Shown here: piece by piece, positions 52,605 through 61,398 of the stretch
Layout: every line of letters begins with the position of its first letter
Numbering within the stretch: position 1 is the first letter of the stretch
From: CALGSZ01 sp042408955
GTDB taxonomy: Bacteria > Chloroflexota > Chloroflexia > Thermomicrobiales > UBA6265
Direction: 5' to 3'
DNA length: 64,000 nt
Assembly: GCA_042408955.1 (NCBI GenBank)
Contig: JBHOQQ010000164.1
Location: 1 to 64,000 of the forward strand
Position numbers and translations under genes: made by a program
The notes under the pieces: generated by a model
Databases searched by the model: none
Seen by the model: the letters and a program-made list of their open reading frames with translations, nothing else
Told to the model about the DNA's origin: nothing

Positions 52605-55145
52605 TCAGCGTGGCGGATGGGAGGACTTGGAACCAGTGGAAAGCCCGAGCAGGCGTTCGAGAATGTGCGATCGCCAGGCCCACCGCGTGGCCACGGCCCA
52701 GGCCGCGCAGCCGGTGCCGATGACCGCCAGGTCTGCCACCGAGAGTCGCTGTAGCTCGAACATCTGGCGGAACCAGGCTGACTCAAGCCCGGCAACGTAC
52801 AACGCGAGCAGAACCCCTGCCAGGATTGTTGGCCGCCAGTCGCCGCTCAGCTCATCGCCGCCGACCCACGCCGGTGTGGGAGGTTGGACAAAGGGGATCA
52901 GCAACAAGCCGGCGATGATCGCGGTGGATGTCAAGACTGTCCGGGCCAACGTGGCATCCCCGGTCACGCGCCACCAGGAGAGGTAGAGCGTGAGGGTGAC
53001 CGGAGTCAGCATAACCACCGCGGGGAGGACAAATGGCATCACCCTACGCAACAGCTTGCCGCTGTCACGCGCCGGCTTTGCCCAGACGGCCAGCGCCAGG
53101 GTTGGTATGCCGACCGTGAGCAGTGCCAGGACAGAGTTGTGCTTTGGCGTGATGGGGAACGGTGCGCCAACGAGGCCGGCGCCGAGGATCATTGCCAGCA
53201 CGGAGAGAGAGCGAGTGAGAAAGAGCGAAATGATGTCGCGCATCCCGCCCATGATCCGCTGCCCCTCCTGAAATGTTAGCGGCAGCACGGCAAACGAATC
53301 GGCCAGGAGGACGAGATCAGCGACGCCTCGGGTTGCGGCGCTCCCGCTGCGCATCGCAATGCCGACCTGAGCCTGCTTCAGAGCCAGGACATCGTTCACG
53401 CCGTCGCCGATCATCGCCACGTAGTGGCCTTGGCCGCGGAACGCGCGGATGAGGCGCTCCTTTTGCTCGGGCGTCGTCCGTCCGAAGATCGTGCCGCGCT
53501 GCGCAAGCTCCGCGAAGTCCTTTTCGCTGGCCCGTTCTAGCTCTTCACCAGATACCGTTTCGATCGCTTCTGGGAAGCCAGCCTGTCGAGCGAGCGCCGC
53601 GACGGTGTTTGGATTGTCGCCGGAGATTAGGCGCAGGTGGATGCCCAGGCTGGCAAAGTGGGCCATCACTTCTCGGGCTTCGGGCCGGAGTTCGTCGGCC
53701 AGCACGACCAACGCGAGTGGGTCGAGACCGGCGGGCAAGCGTGGCTGGTTAGCCGCGTCGCGTAGCTTCACCGGCTCATTTCGGCTGGCAAAGATCAGAA
53801 CGCGCCGTCCCTGGCTTGTCCAGGCGGCAACGCGCGCTGTCAAGTCCCAGCCCGGCCGAAGCCCGGGAGCGAGTACCTCCGGCGCGCCGAGCACGAAGGT
53901 CCCTCTCAGCGCGGGGTCGTCGCAGGCGATGGCGCTCCACTTCCGCGCTGAGGAAAACGGTACGGCTTCAACTGCGGCGCGAGCTTGCCCGGGAAAGGAC
54001 GCCACGAGCGCGACGCTGGTCCGGTTGAGGTCAGACTGTGTGGCCACGAAGTCTCCGAGTTGCCGCGCGATCACCTCATCAGCGCTGCTGAGTGGCTCAA
54101 GGGTCTCGACTACAAGCTGATTCGTGGTCAGCGTCCCGGTCTTATCAAGGCAGAGCAGATCGACGTGCGAGAGGGATTCGATGGCATTTGCAGCTTGCAC
54201 TAGTGTTCCACGACCGGCGAGCCGTAGTGCCGCTGCCGCGTACGTCACGACGATCATCAGTGCTAACCCTTGCGGCACCAAGGCGACTATCACTGCCGCG
54301 GCCCGCACAATCTCGCGCGCGGAGTAGCCCTCATAGGCATGGTGCAGCGCCGCGGAGAGCGGCTCGTCGAGCGGACCCAGCCAACGCGTGACGACTTCAA
54401 CCAGCCGAACGGCGAGATCGATGATCACCGGGCCCGCGACGAGCACGACGATGATGACCATGACGCGGATGACCAGCTCGATGTCATGCTGCAACGGAGT
54501 CTTTTCTTGCCGGAACGCACGCGCGCGGATGGTGAGCTGGTTGGCCCGGCTCTGGCGGCCGACGCGCTGTGCCTCGTAGAGTGCGCTGCCCGAGATGCAA
54601 TAGCTGCCGGAAAAGACCAGATCCCCCACGCCCTTGGATATTGGTTCAGATTCGCCGGTGAGGAGCGACTCATCGACTTCCATGCTCCCCTGCCGGACCT
54701 GGCCATCCACAACGATCTGATCGCCTGGCATCACCTTAATGAGGTCTCCAACCACGATGCCAGCCGGATCGATCGCTTCCGGCGTCCCGTCGCGGATAAC
54801 GGTAACCGTGGGTCTGGTCAGGAGCGCGATGCGGTCCAGTTTGTGTTTAGCCCGCCCCTCCTGTACGACTGCGATCGCCACATTCAGGATGACGAGGCCG
54901 GCGGTGACGAGGGCATCCCCATATAAGCCCATGGCGACGAGGACGCCGCTCGTGGCATAGAGCACGATGTTGATGAATGTGAACGCGTTTTGCCGCAGAA
55001 TCTGGCGGTAGGACCGCGTAGTTTCGAGGCGGACGTCGTTGCCCAACCCGGCCGCGCGGCGCGAGAGCACCTCATCCCGGGATAAGCCGCGCATGGTCGG
55101 CTCGATGCGAAGCGCGGTGGACGCTTGTTGCAACGATGCGCTCAC
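52605..55145 (-). CDS. Cation-transporting P-type ATPase, CtpE-like
   Basis: An 846-residue P-type ATPase. Motifs are VDESLLTGESEPISKG (actuator) near residue 158, DKTGTLTTNQL near residue 330, and GDGVNDVLALKQAQVG near residue 580. The fourth-helix motif is VPQGLAL, with Gln in place of the Glu of PEGL in Ca2+ pumps. The SLSHVDLLCLDKTGTLT context and C-terminal eight-helix arrangement resemble mycobacterial CtpE, a Ca2+ uptake pump. The Gln exchange should alter ion binding, so the substrate is uncertain. It is a lone gene, followed downstream by the repeat-rich gap. Confidence 0.88.
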   Translation of the reverse strand: MSASLQQASTALRIEPTMRGLSRDEVLSRRAAGLGNDVRLETTRSYRQILRQNAFTFINIVLYATSGVLVAMGLYGDALVTAGLVILNVAIAVVQEGRAKHKLDRIALLTRPTVTVIRDGTPEAIDPAGIVVGDLIKVMPGDQIVVDGQVRQGSMEVDESLLTGESEPISKGVGDLVFSGSYCISGSALYEAQRVGRQSRANQLTIRARAFRQEKTPLQHDIELVIRVMVIIVVLVAGPVIIDLAVRLVEVVTRWLGPLDEPLSAALHHAYEGYSAREIVRAAAVIVALVPQGLALMIVVTYAAAALRLAGRGTLVQAANAIESLSHVDLLCLDKTGTLTTNQLVVETLEPLSSADEVIARQLGDFVATQSDLNRTSVALVASFPGQARAAVEAVPFSSARKWSAIACDDPALRGTFVLGAPEVLAPGLRPGWDLTARVAAWTSQGRRVLIFASRNEPVKLRDAANQPRLPAGLDPLALVVLADELRPEAREVMAHFASLGIHLRLISGDNPNTVAALARQAGFPEAIETVSGEELERASEKDFAELAQRGTIFGRTTPEQKERLIRAFRGQGHYVAMIGDGVNDVLALKQAQVGIAMRSGSAATRGVADLVLLADSFAVLPLTFQEGQRIMGGMRDIISLFLTRSLSVLAMILGAGLVGAPFPITPKHNSVLALLTVGIPTLALAVWAKPARDSGKLLRRVMPFVLPAVVMLTPVTLTLYLSWWRVTGDATLARTVLTSTAIIAGLLLIPFVQPPTPAWVGGDELSGDWRPTILAGVLLALYVAGLESAWFRQMFELQRLSVADLAVIGTGCAAWAVATRWAWRSHILERLLGLSTGSKSSHPPR

Positions 55146-55377
55146 GGTGCGCGGCTCCCTCGCAGCCCGAGATGCCTGGATACGCGTGATGGCAGGGGTG
55201 CTCCTGCTCTCGCGGCTTCCATCATCCTATGTATGGTCGCATCTCCGCCACAAACGTAGGAGCGCCGGACGAGCTTCCGTGGCAGCCGCATGACATTCCT
55301 CCGTTTGACGCGAACCACCGGCGATTAGAGAATGTGCCGCCAGTCCGGAATCGTTCGACGGTGCGATGGAGGATGCC

Positions 55378-57072
55378 ATGGTCACGACGCTCTTTTCGGC
55401 AGTTTCCGGGTCCGAGTTGGACCGGCATCTGCGCGCGATCGCCCGGCAGGTGCGCTTGTCAGGCACACCGGAGGAAGCCGCGGCGTTTGATTACATCGAG
55501 CAGCAGCTTCAGCGCCTTGGCTTTGCTGTCCAGCGCTACGAAAGCGATGCACTTATTGGCTACCCGAAACATGCCTCGCTGACGATCCTCGCTCCGGAAT
55601 CGCTGACGCTCACGGCGAATGGGTATTCCCTCAGCCCGAGCACTGGTCCAGGTGGTATTGAAGCCGAGGTTGTCTCGGTCGGCGCAGGCATGCCGGCCGA
55701 TTACGAGGGGCGGGACGTGCGGGGCAAGATCGTTCTCAGCGATGGGCTGGCTATGCCGGCCAAGGCGCTTGCGGCTCAGCGCGCTGGCGCGATCGGCCAG
55801 ATCCACATCAATGACGAGCACATCCATGAGATGTGCATCTCCCCCATCTGGGGAACGCCGGTGCCGGAAACTGCCGAACTCCTCCCGGCCATCCCCGCCG
55901 TGGGCATTACCCGTGCCGGCGGAGATCGCCTAAAGGACCTGCTCAGCCGTGGCCCGGTCCGGGTGCGCCTGTGTAGTGAGACCTTCCGGCAATGGGTCAA
56001 GATCCCGACGCTGACCGCCGATCTGCCTGGCCAGGCCGAGGACAGCTTTGTCCTGTTCAGCGGCCATGTCGATTCCTGGCACTATGGCGCGATGGACAAC
56101 GGCACCGCGAACGCCACGCAACTCGAAGTGGGGCGCCTGCTGGCCGAGCGGAAAGGCGCGCTGCGGCGTGGCATCCGGCTGGCGTTCTGGTCCGGACATT
56201 CCCATGGCCGATATGCTGGGTCAACCTGGTACGCCGACTATGCCTGGCAAGACCTGCATGACCGTTGCGTCTGCCACGTCAACGTCGATTCGGTTGGAGC
56301 AATCGGTGCGACCGTCCTCGAAGAAGCGCCGAGCATGGCGGAAACGTATGCATTCGCTCGCCAGGTGCTGGCCGACACCGTGGGCGTGCATCTCGACTAT
56401 CGCCGGATCAGCCGGTCGAGCGACCAGTCGTTTTGGGGGCATGGCATCCCGTCGGTTTTTGCGGCCCTTTCCGAGCAAGCTCGCGATGCCTCTGGCGTTG
56501 GTGCGGCGCTGGCGCAGCTCGTGGGAGCGGGTGGCAAGGGCGGCGGACTTGGCTGGTGGTGGCACACCACCGAGGACACCCTGGACAAGATCGATCCGCA
56601 GCATCTCGTGCGCGACGCCGGCATCTATGCTGAAACGCTGTGGCGGCTCTGCACGCTCGACCAGTTGCCGTTCGATCCGGCGGCCGGAGCCGAGGAGATG
56701 GCAACGGCGATCGCGTCGTACCACGAGCAAGCCCAGGGAGCGTTCGACCTGAGTGAGACTGCCGAACTGGCGCGGGCGACCGCGCGGGCGATCCGTGGCG
56801 CGCCAGCGCCAGCGAGCAGCGAGGCCGCGAACCGGCGCATTCGCGATCTGTGCCACCTGCTGATCCCCGTCAATTACACGCGCTCGGGACTCTTCGGGCA
56901 CGACCTCGCGCTCGGAACGAAGCCGGTGCCTGGTCTGGCCGATGCCGCGCAGCTTGCTGCCCTTCCCCAAGGGGCCGATGCGTATTACTTCCTGCGAACG
57001 CGGCTCGTGCGCGAGCGCAACCGCGTCGAGCACGCGCTGCGGGAAGCGATGCGCCGTGCAGCCATCGGGTAG
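55378..57072 (+). CDS. M28-family peptidase with PA domain and altered catalytic motif
   Basis: A 564-residue protein of the M28 aminopeptidase/glutamate carboxypeptidase fold. A protease-associated domain (about residues 75-205) is inserted before the metal domain. Zinc ligands visible are FSGHVDSWHYGAMDNGT (His, Asp) near residue 228, VNVDSVG (Asp) near 302 and WWHTTEDTLDKID (His) near 395. The usual Glu-Glu pair (catalytic base and ligand) in FxxxxEExGxxGS is replaced in LAFWSGHSHGRYAGS by His and Ser. The ATG at 55378 is chosen for its GGAGG site five bases upstream. No signal peptide is seen. It may still bind metal through His, or be a non-peptidase homologue. Confidence 0.82.
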   Translation: MVTTLFSAVSGSELDRHLRAIARQVRLSGTPEEAAAFDYIEQQLQRLGFAVQRYESDALIGYPKHASLTILAPESLTLTANGYSLSPSTGPGGIEAEVVSVGAGMPADYEGRDVRGKIVLSDGLAMPAKALAAQRAGAIGQIHINDEHIHEMCISPIWGTPVPETAELLPAIPAVGITRAGGDRLKDLLSRGPVRVRLCSETFRQWVKIPTLTADLPGQAEDSFVLFSGHVDSWHYGAMDNGTANATQLEVGRLLAERKGALRRGIRLAFWSGHSHGRYAGSTWYADYAWQDLHDRCVCHVNVDSVGAIGATVLEEAPSMAETYAFARQVLADTVGVHLDYRRISRSSDQSFWGHGIPSVFAALSEQARDASGVGAALAQLVGAGGKGGGLGWWWHTTEDTLDKIDPQHLVRDAGIYAETLWRLCTLDQLPFDPAAGAEEMATAIASYHEQAQGAFDLSETAELARATARAIRGAPAPASSEAANRRIRDLCHLLIPVNYTRSGLFGHDLALGTKPVPGLADAAQLAALPQGADAYYFLRTRLVRERNRVEHALREAMRRAAIG

Positions 57073-57192
57073 TTATGGCCGGGAAGTCCCGGCCGCGGCA
57101 GGCGTCTACGCCAAGTACAGAGGGAAGCGGTGAAGAAGCGGCGAGCGCTGGGATGAATTGCGGCCGATGCCACGAATGCCATTCCTCCTCAC

Positions 57193-57645
57193 ATGAGCGT
57201 TGAGGGGAACCCGCCTGACCAAGCTGAGCGCGCCAGCGAGTCGCCGCGGGAGCGGATCGAACGTCTCGTTGCCGAGGGGAGAATGCCAGGCTCAGCGCTC
57301 GCGTTAGCCGAGGCGCTCTGGGAGGAGCGGTTGCGTGACGGCGTGCAGCTACCGAACGGGGACGTGGTGCGGGTGACGCGCGACGATCTGTACCACGTGC
57401 TGGTGGACGATCGCATCTGGCGGCACCCGGAGAGGATTGAGCTCGCCCTGACGCACGTCTTCGAAATGCGCGCACTGGAGCACGGCAATCGGCTGGCGTT
57501 CAGCCGGTGGATGGAGAATGATCGGGAGCGGCTCGCTGTCCTCGTTCTCTACCCCGACGAGACGCTTCGGATGCTGCATCTCATCGATGACCGGCGCTTG
57601 CGGCGGTATACTAGGAATGCAGGAGAGGTGCTATGGAGACGTTGA
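57193..57645 (+). CDS. Hypothetical protein of a two-gene pair
   Basis: A 150-residue acidic and basic-rich soluble protein I do not recognise. It has a helical first half (PRERIERLVAEGRMPGSALALAEAL) and mixed alpha/beta second half ending in RRLRRYTRNAGEVLWRR. The codon pattern looks coding. It overlaps the next gene by 13 bases, so the two are translated together. There is no signal peptide or membrane helix. Such an overlapping pair could form a small complex or toxin-antitoxin-like module, but nothing else supports that. Confidence 0.5.
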   Translation: MSVEGNPPDQAERASESPRERIERLVAEGRMPGSALALAEALWEERLRDGVQLPNGDVVRVTRDDLYHVLVDDRIWRHPERIELALTHVFEMRALEHGNRLAFSRWMENDRERLAVLVLYPDETLRMLHLIDDRRLRRYTRNAGEVLWRR

Positions 57646-57980
57646 GGACGAGTGCGACCTGGAGTCGCGATGCGGATCGCTATTGCCTGTGGGTAGATGA
57701 CCTCGCGGGTGGCGCGTTTGTGCCAGACCCGCTGGAGGGCTACCCGCTGGCGTCCTTGCTTATGGAGCTCGATGCCGCTGAGCGAGAGACCGGCCGTATC
57801 GCCGGCTTTGAAGTGCTCGGATTTTTGGAATTCGACCGCTGGGATGCCCTGCCGAAGCTCGATGTGCTTTGGCAGCTTCCAGGGCGGCAGCCGCTGCCGC
57901 TCGAGGAGCTCCTGAGGCGGGAACAGGAGCGGCTCCGCCAGGAGATGTCCGCGCAAGCACGCAACGCCAGCGCCGCTTGA
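57633..57980 (+). CDS. Hypothetical protein, partner of the preceding gene
   Basis: A 115-residue soluble protein I do not recognise. It begins METLRTSATWSRDADRYCLW and contains RIAGFEVLGFLEFDRWDALP near residue 55 and a charged C-terminal helix. The shape (Asp/Tyr/Trp-rich, about 110 residues, paired with a gene of unknown function) resembles small DUF2283/DUF2442-type proteins only in size. The ATG has AGGAGAGG just upstream. It overlaps the upstream gene by 13 bases. Confidence 0.5.
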   Translation: METLRTSATWSRDADRYCLWVDDLAGGAFVPDPLEGYPLASLLMELDAAERETGRIAGFEVLGFLEFDRWDALPKLDVLWQLPGRQPLPLEELLRREQERLRQEMSAQARNASAA

Positions 57981-58211
57981 TAGACTCCGTTCGTCACACC
58001 CGGCGAGCAAAACGTTCCCCTGTGCTCGCAATCCGGCTCGGCAAGGCTGGTGCCTGGGTCCAAGCCATCTAGCCACCGAACGTCAACCCAAATCCAAACG
58101 CAGCAACACCTCTCCACTGCACGGACGGCATGCACGAACCACGGCTGCATGCCGCTGGCTTGCAGTTCGCAGCGGGAGCGCCTGCCGCCTTTGTGACTCG
58201 TTCCGGTTGCC

Positions 58212-58688
58212 TTACTTGGAGAGTTGGCCTCGTACCGCCCCGGTCGGAAAGTCGGTCGTATGAACGTTGACGTAGTACGCCGCGGGATCCTGCCGGATCG
58301 CTTTGATCAGATCCGGGTCGGCGCTCGCGCAGCCGCTGGAAATGCCGCTGGCGTCCGGAGCGGACAGAGGAACGACGACCGGTCCAGCAACGCCGGCCGG
58401 CGCAACATGAATGTGCGCGGCGATTGCAGGCAACGTAATGTCGCTGACCGAGATTTCCCAGCAGACCTCACCCTGACCCTGGTTGAGTGTGATCACCGCC
58501 GACCCGGTACCATCGGGATCGCCCGGTCCAGGCACCTCGGCAGCGCCGGTGAGGATCGCCGTCAGTGGCCGTCCGCCGTGGTCGGAGCCTGCCAGTCGCT
58601 CGGCGCCCGCGGAGTGCGCCATGATCGCAAATCCGCCGAGCGATAGGCTGAGCACGAGAGCAATAAGCACAGATCGCCGCTGGAACAT
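58212..58688 (-). CDS. CHRD-domain secreted protein
   Basis: A 158-residue exported protein. Residues 1-28 form a signal peptide (RSVLIALVLSLSLGGFAIMA). A single CHRD domain covers about residues 40-157, with LTAILTGAAEVPGPGDPDGT, VCWEISVSDI, AAHIHVAPAGVAGPVVVPL and YYVNVHTTDFPTGAVRGQL, all family hallmarks. CHRD domains are beta-rich modules first seen in chordin; their bacterial role is unknown. The ATG at 58688 has AGGAGG seven bases upstream. Confidence 0.88.
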   Translation of the reverse strand: MFQRRSVLIALVLSLSLGGFAIMAHSAGAERLAGSDHGGRPLTAILTGAAEVPGPGDPDGTGSAVITLNQGQGEVCWEISVSDITLPAIAAHIHVAPAGVAGPVVVPLSAPDASGISSGCASADPDLIKAIRQDPAAYYVNVHTTDFPTGAVRGQLSK

Positions 58689-58971
58689 GGGCCGACCTCC
58701 TGTGAAACTCCTGCCGGCCCACTGCCACGACAGCACGGCTTTCCGGCAAGCGTGTGACATGCCGCGTCCGCTGAGGCTTACTTTCCTTACGTGAAGCGCG
58801 GGGTTTTGGATGGTGGCCGAAGCCAGCGACTGACCCATGCTGGCCGCGTCCGTCCAGTTGGTGAGCAAAAGTGGACGGCTGGCCCCGTCGCCGAGACCAG
58901 CCGTTGCTAGAAGCTTCGTCGCGCGTATGACCCGGTGGCTCCAATTCGCCGCGCGCCGCCGGACACGGGCT

Positions 58972-59910
58972 TTATCGTGCGGCAGCCGCCTGCGCGGGCA
59001 CGGGTAAGGGGGACATCACTGTGTTGGGATCGAGCCGGCGCAGCATGTCGAGCCCGATCTTCGCCCGGCGCAGTCGCTCCCGCGTGAGCGCCACCGCCGT
59101 TGCCTCCAAGTGTGTTCCGCTCGGGTAAATGTTTGGCGCGTTCCGGAGCCCGAACTTCAGATAGACCGGCGCGGCGACGCGGACGATTTCGGCAATTTCA
59201 TAATGCCGCACGAAGCCGCCGACATCGTCGGGTACTTCCACATAGATGTCGAGCGGCATCGTCGTCGCCGCGCGAATGGCCGCGAGCTGTGCCAGCGACA
59301 GATCGGTGGGCACGTTGAACGTGGTCAGGCCGTTGCGCTCCAGCAGCGCGATCGAGGCGGGGTTGCTCGCGCCGAGCATCACCGAGCCTTTCAGGATGAG
59401 GTTTGCGGGTAGCTCCCCGGCGCGCTTCATCTCGTTCAGGACCCAGAGCAAGCCTTCGTCGGTGATGAGCACGCTGGTGATGCCATGCTCGCAAGCGCGC
59501 TTGACATCCTCGACGGCCTGAACGATCTGCTCCATGCCGCGCGCCTTCGGCGCCACGATTCGGCCCGCCGGCGAATAGGCCATCGCGCCCGTGTCCCAAC
59601 CCGCCCGCGGACCGACAAAGAGGCTGATTTCGATACCGCGCTCCCGTCCCAAGGCCGCCATCTCATCGAGCTCACTATCGGTCAGCAGCATGACGCCACT
59701 GCCTTGGCTGACCCGATGCACCGGCACACCGAACTCATCGGCCGCGGCGTAGACCATCCGCAATGCGGCCGGTCCTTCCACCGACGGGATCTCGACGCGC
59801 CATTGTCCGCCATCCGGAAATCGTAAGGGAGACGACGGAAGTTCGTGCAAATCACCTTCCGGCAGACCCAGTCGCTTGACGAATTGCCGCGTGTCACTCA
59901 TGCCGCTCAT
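58972..59910 (-). CDS. U32-like TIM-barrel protein
   Basis: A 312-residue soluble protein that looks like a TIM barrel related to the peptidase U32 group. Features are VPVHRVSQGSGVMLL, ISLFVGPRAGWDTGAMAY near residue 97, ACEHGITSVLITDEGLLWVL near residue 139, and VAAPVYLKFGLRNAPNIYPSG near residue 250. I am only moderately sure of the family. U32 proteins in RlhA/UbiU type complexes act in hydroxylation reactions. The ATG has GGGAGG seven bases upstream. It is the last gene of the operon starting at the FabF-like gene, 32 bases after the flavoprotein gene. Confidence 0.5.
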   Translation of the reverse strand: MSGMSDTRQFVKRLGLPEGDLHELPSSPLRFPDGGQWRVEIPSVEGPAALRMVYAAADEFGVPVHRVSQGSGVMLLTDSELDEMAALGRERGIEISLFVGPRAGWDTGAMAYSPAGRIVAPKARGMEQIVQAVEDVKRACEHGITSVLITDEGLLWVLNEMKRAGELPANLILKGSVMLGASNPASIALLERNGLTTFNVPTDLSLAQLAAIRAATTMPLDIYVEVPDDVGGFVRHYEIAEIVRVAAPVYLKFGLRNAPNIYPSGTHLEATAVALTRERLRRAKIGLDMLRRLDPNTVMSPLPVPAQAAAAR

Positions 59911-59942
59911 GCGTTACCTCCCGCTCGCTACCCATCGTTCGA

Positions 59943-60965
59943 TCATGGAGTGGTGGCCTCACCGTGATTATTGCTGCCCAGCCCGCGAAGGATCGCTTTG
60001 GCCTCCCGTGCGATCTCTTCGACGATCGCCGCGGCAGGTTGCACGCGCCGCGCGAGCCCAACGCCCTGTCCGGCGTATAAACACATCGCCTCAATGTCGC
60101 CAGTGGCGCCCACGACTGGCGCGGTGGAGTCGTAACGCGGCACAGGCTGGCCAAGCTCGTTGTGCGCAATCGTCTCACCTTCACCTGGCCGGTGGCCGGG
60201 TGCTGGCCGCCCGGCGGCTTCCCAAGCCATGACGGTGGTGTTGCGCAGTGCGCGAAGCGGGGCATCTGGCCAGCCTCCGTCGAAAAGCGTGCCATAGACG
60301 GTGCTGGTCTCACCGGCGGCGATGAGCCGCTCCTGGTAGATGGGGTGGGTAGCTGCCTCCTCCGCTAGCAAAAAGCGTGTGCCGATCCAGGCCCCCGCTG
60401 CCCCGAGCGCGAGCGCGGCGGCCAGCCCGCGGCCATCGGCGATACCGCCCGCGGCAATCACGGGCACTGGCGCCACTGCGTCGACGACATGGGGAACAAG
60501 CGCCAGCGTGCCTACCTGTCCCCAAACATGACCGCCTGCCTCCCAACCCTGGGCGACGACGACGTCGACCCCGCTGTCCACCGCACGCCTGGCTTCGTCC
60601 GCGCTGCCCACCGTGTGGAAGACCAGCGCGCCGGCATCGTGCACGAGGCGCACATACGGTGCGGGATCGCCCCAGAAGAACGAGACGATGCGCACGCCCT
60701 CCTCCAAAGCGATCTCCAGTCGCTCTTGCGGATCCCAGGCCAGGACGAGATTGACTCCGAATGGCCGGCTGGTCAGGCCCCGCGTCTCGCGCAGGAGTGC
60801 CCGGAGCCGATCTAGATCCCGCCAGGTGATCGACAGCATGCCCAGTGCGCCCGCGTTGCTCACGGCCGCGGCAAGGGCCGGTGTCGAGATTCCGCCGATT
60901 GGTGCCTGCACAATGGGAACGGTCAGGCCAAGCAGGCGAGTGAAGGCCGTTTGGACGCTTTCCAT
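59943..60965 (-). CDS. Nitronate monooxygenase/FabK-like FMN enzyme
   Basis: A 340-residue FMN-binding TIM barrel. PIVQAPIGGISTPALAAAVS at the start, VVAQGWEAGGHVWG near residue 136, VIAAGGIADGRGLAAALALG near 170 and AWIGTRFLLAEEA near 193 are nitronate monooxygenase family motifs. The same family includes enoyl-ACP reductase FabK. It lies in an operon with a beta-ketoacyl synthase, so an enoyl-reductase role is plausible and cannot be ruled out by sequence. It starts 10 bases after the YrdB-like gene. Confidence 0.82.
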   Translation of the reverse strand: MESVQTAFTRLLGLTVPIVQAPIGGISTPALAAAVSNAGALGMLSITWRDLDRLRALLRETRGLTSRPFGVNLVLAWDPQERLEIALEEGVRIVSFFWGDPAPYVRLVHDAGALVFHTVGSADEARRAVDSGVDVVVAQGWEAGGHVWGQVGTLALVPHVVDAVAPVPVIAAGGIADGRGLAAALALGAAGAWIGTRFLLAEEAATHPIYQERLIAAGETSTVYGTLFDGGWPDAPLRALRNTTVMAWEAAGRPAPGHRPGEGETIAHNELGQPVPRYDSTAPVVGATGDIEAMCLYAGQGVGLARRVQPAAAIVEEIAREAKAILRGLGSNNHGEATTP

Positions 60966-60975
60966 GGGCGACTAC

Positions 60976-61398
60976 CTACTGGGTCGATGTCGCTGGCATG
61001 CGCTGCCGCCACAACCATTGCACGTAGTCCCAGGCGACGAGATAGTGCAAGCCCCACAATACCAGCAGCACCATGGCGTTGAGCCAGGAGCCTGCGGCCC
61101 AAAGTCCGAGTATTCCGAGTCCGATGAGCAACCATTCGATGAGCAAGCGAATTGGGCCTGGCGCGGGAGCGATGGCTCTTGGGCCAGCGCCGTCGCTTGG
61201 GGTGCGGAACACGGCCCAGGCGGCGCCCCCAAGGAGCGGGAACAAGAAGGCCAGCACTGTGCCTCCGATGCCACCATGGCCAATGCGCCATCCTGACCAG
61301 CCGAAGGCTGAGAGGGTGGCGATCTCTAGGGCGAAGCGAATCGCCAGGTGCATTGGTGACTGGCGGGGAGCGCCAGCGTGGCGACGGGCCTGGCTCAT
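60976..61398 (-). CDS. YrdB/DUF2568-family membrane protein
   Basis: A 140-residue protein with about four helices: LAIRFALEIATLSAFGWSGW, GTVLAFLFPLLGGAAWAVF, LLIEWLLIGLGILGLWAAG and AMVLLVLWGLHYLVAW. This matches small DUF2568 (YrdB) proteins, whose function is unknown. Its ATG overlaps the FabF-like stop by four bases (ATGA), so it is translationally coupled. A role as a membrane anchor or partner of the synthase is only a guess. Confidence 0.7.
   Translation of the reverse strand: MSQARRHAGAPRQSPMHLAIRFALEIATLSAFGWSGWRIGHGGIGGTVLAFLFPLLGGAAWAVFRTPSDGAGPRAIAPAPGPIRLLIEWLLIGLGILGLWAAGSWLNAMVLLVLWGLHYLVAWDYVQWLWRQRMPATSTQ

Noticed and set aside
52300..52986. Plus-strand open frame overlapping the end of the second P-type ATPase gene
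   Set aside because: It overlaps a supported gene and has no recognisable domain.
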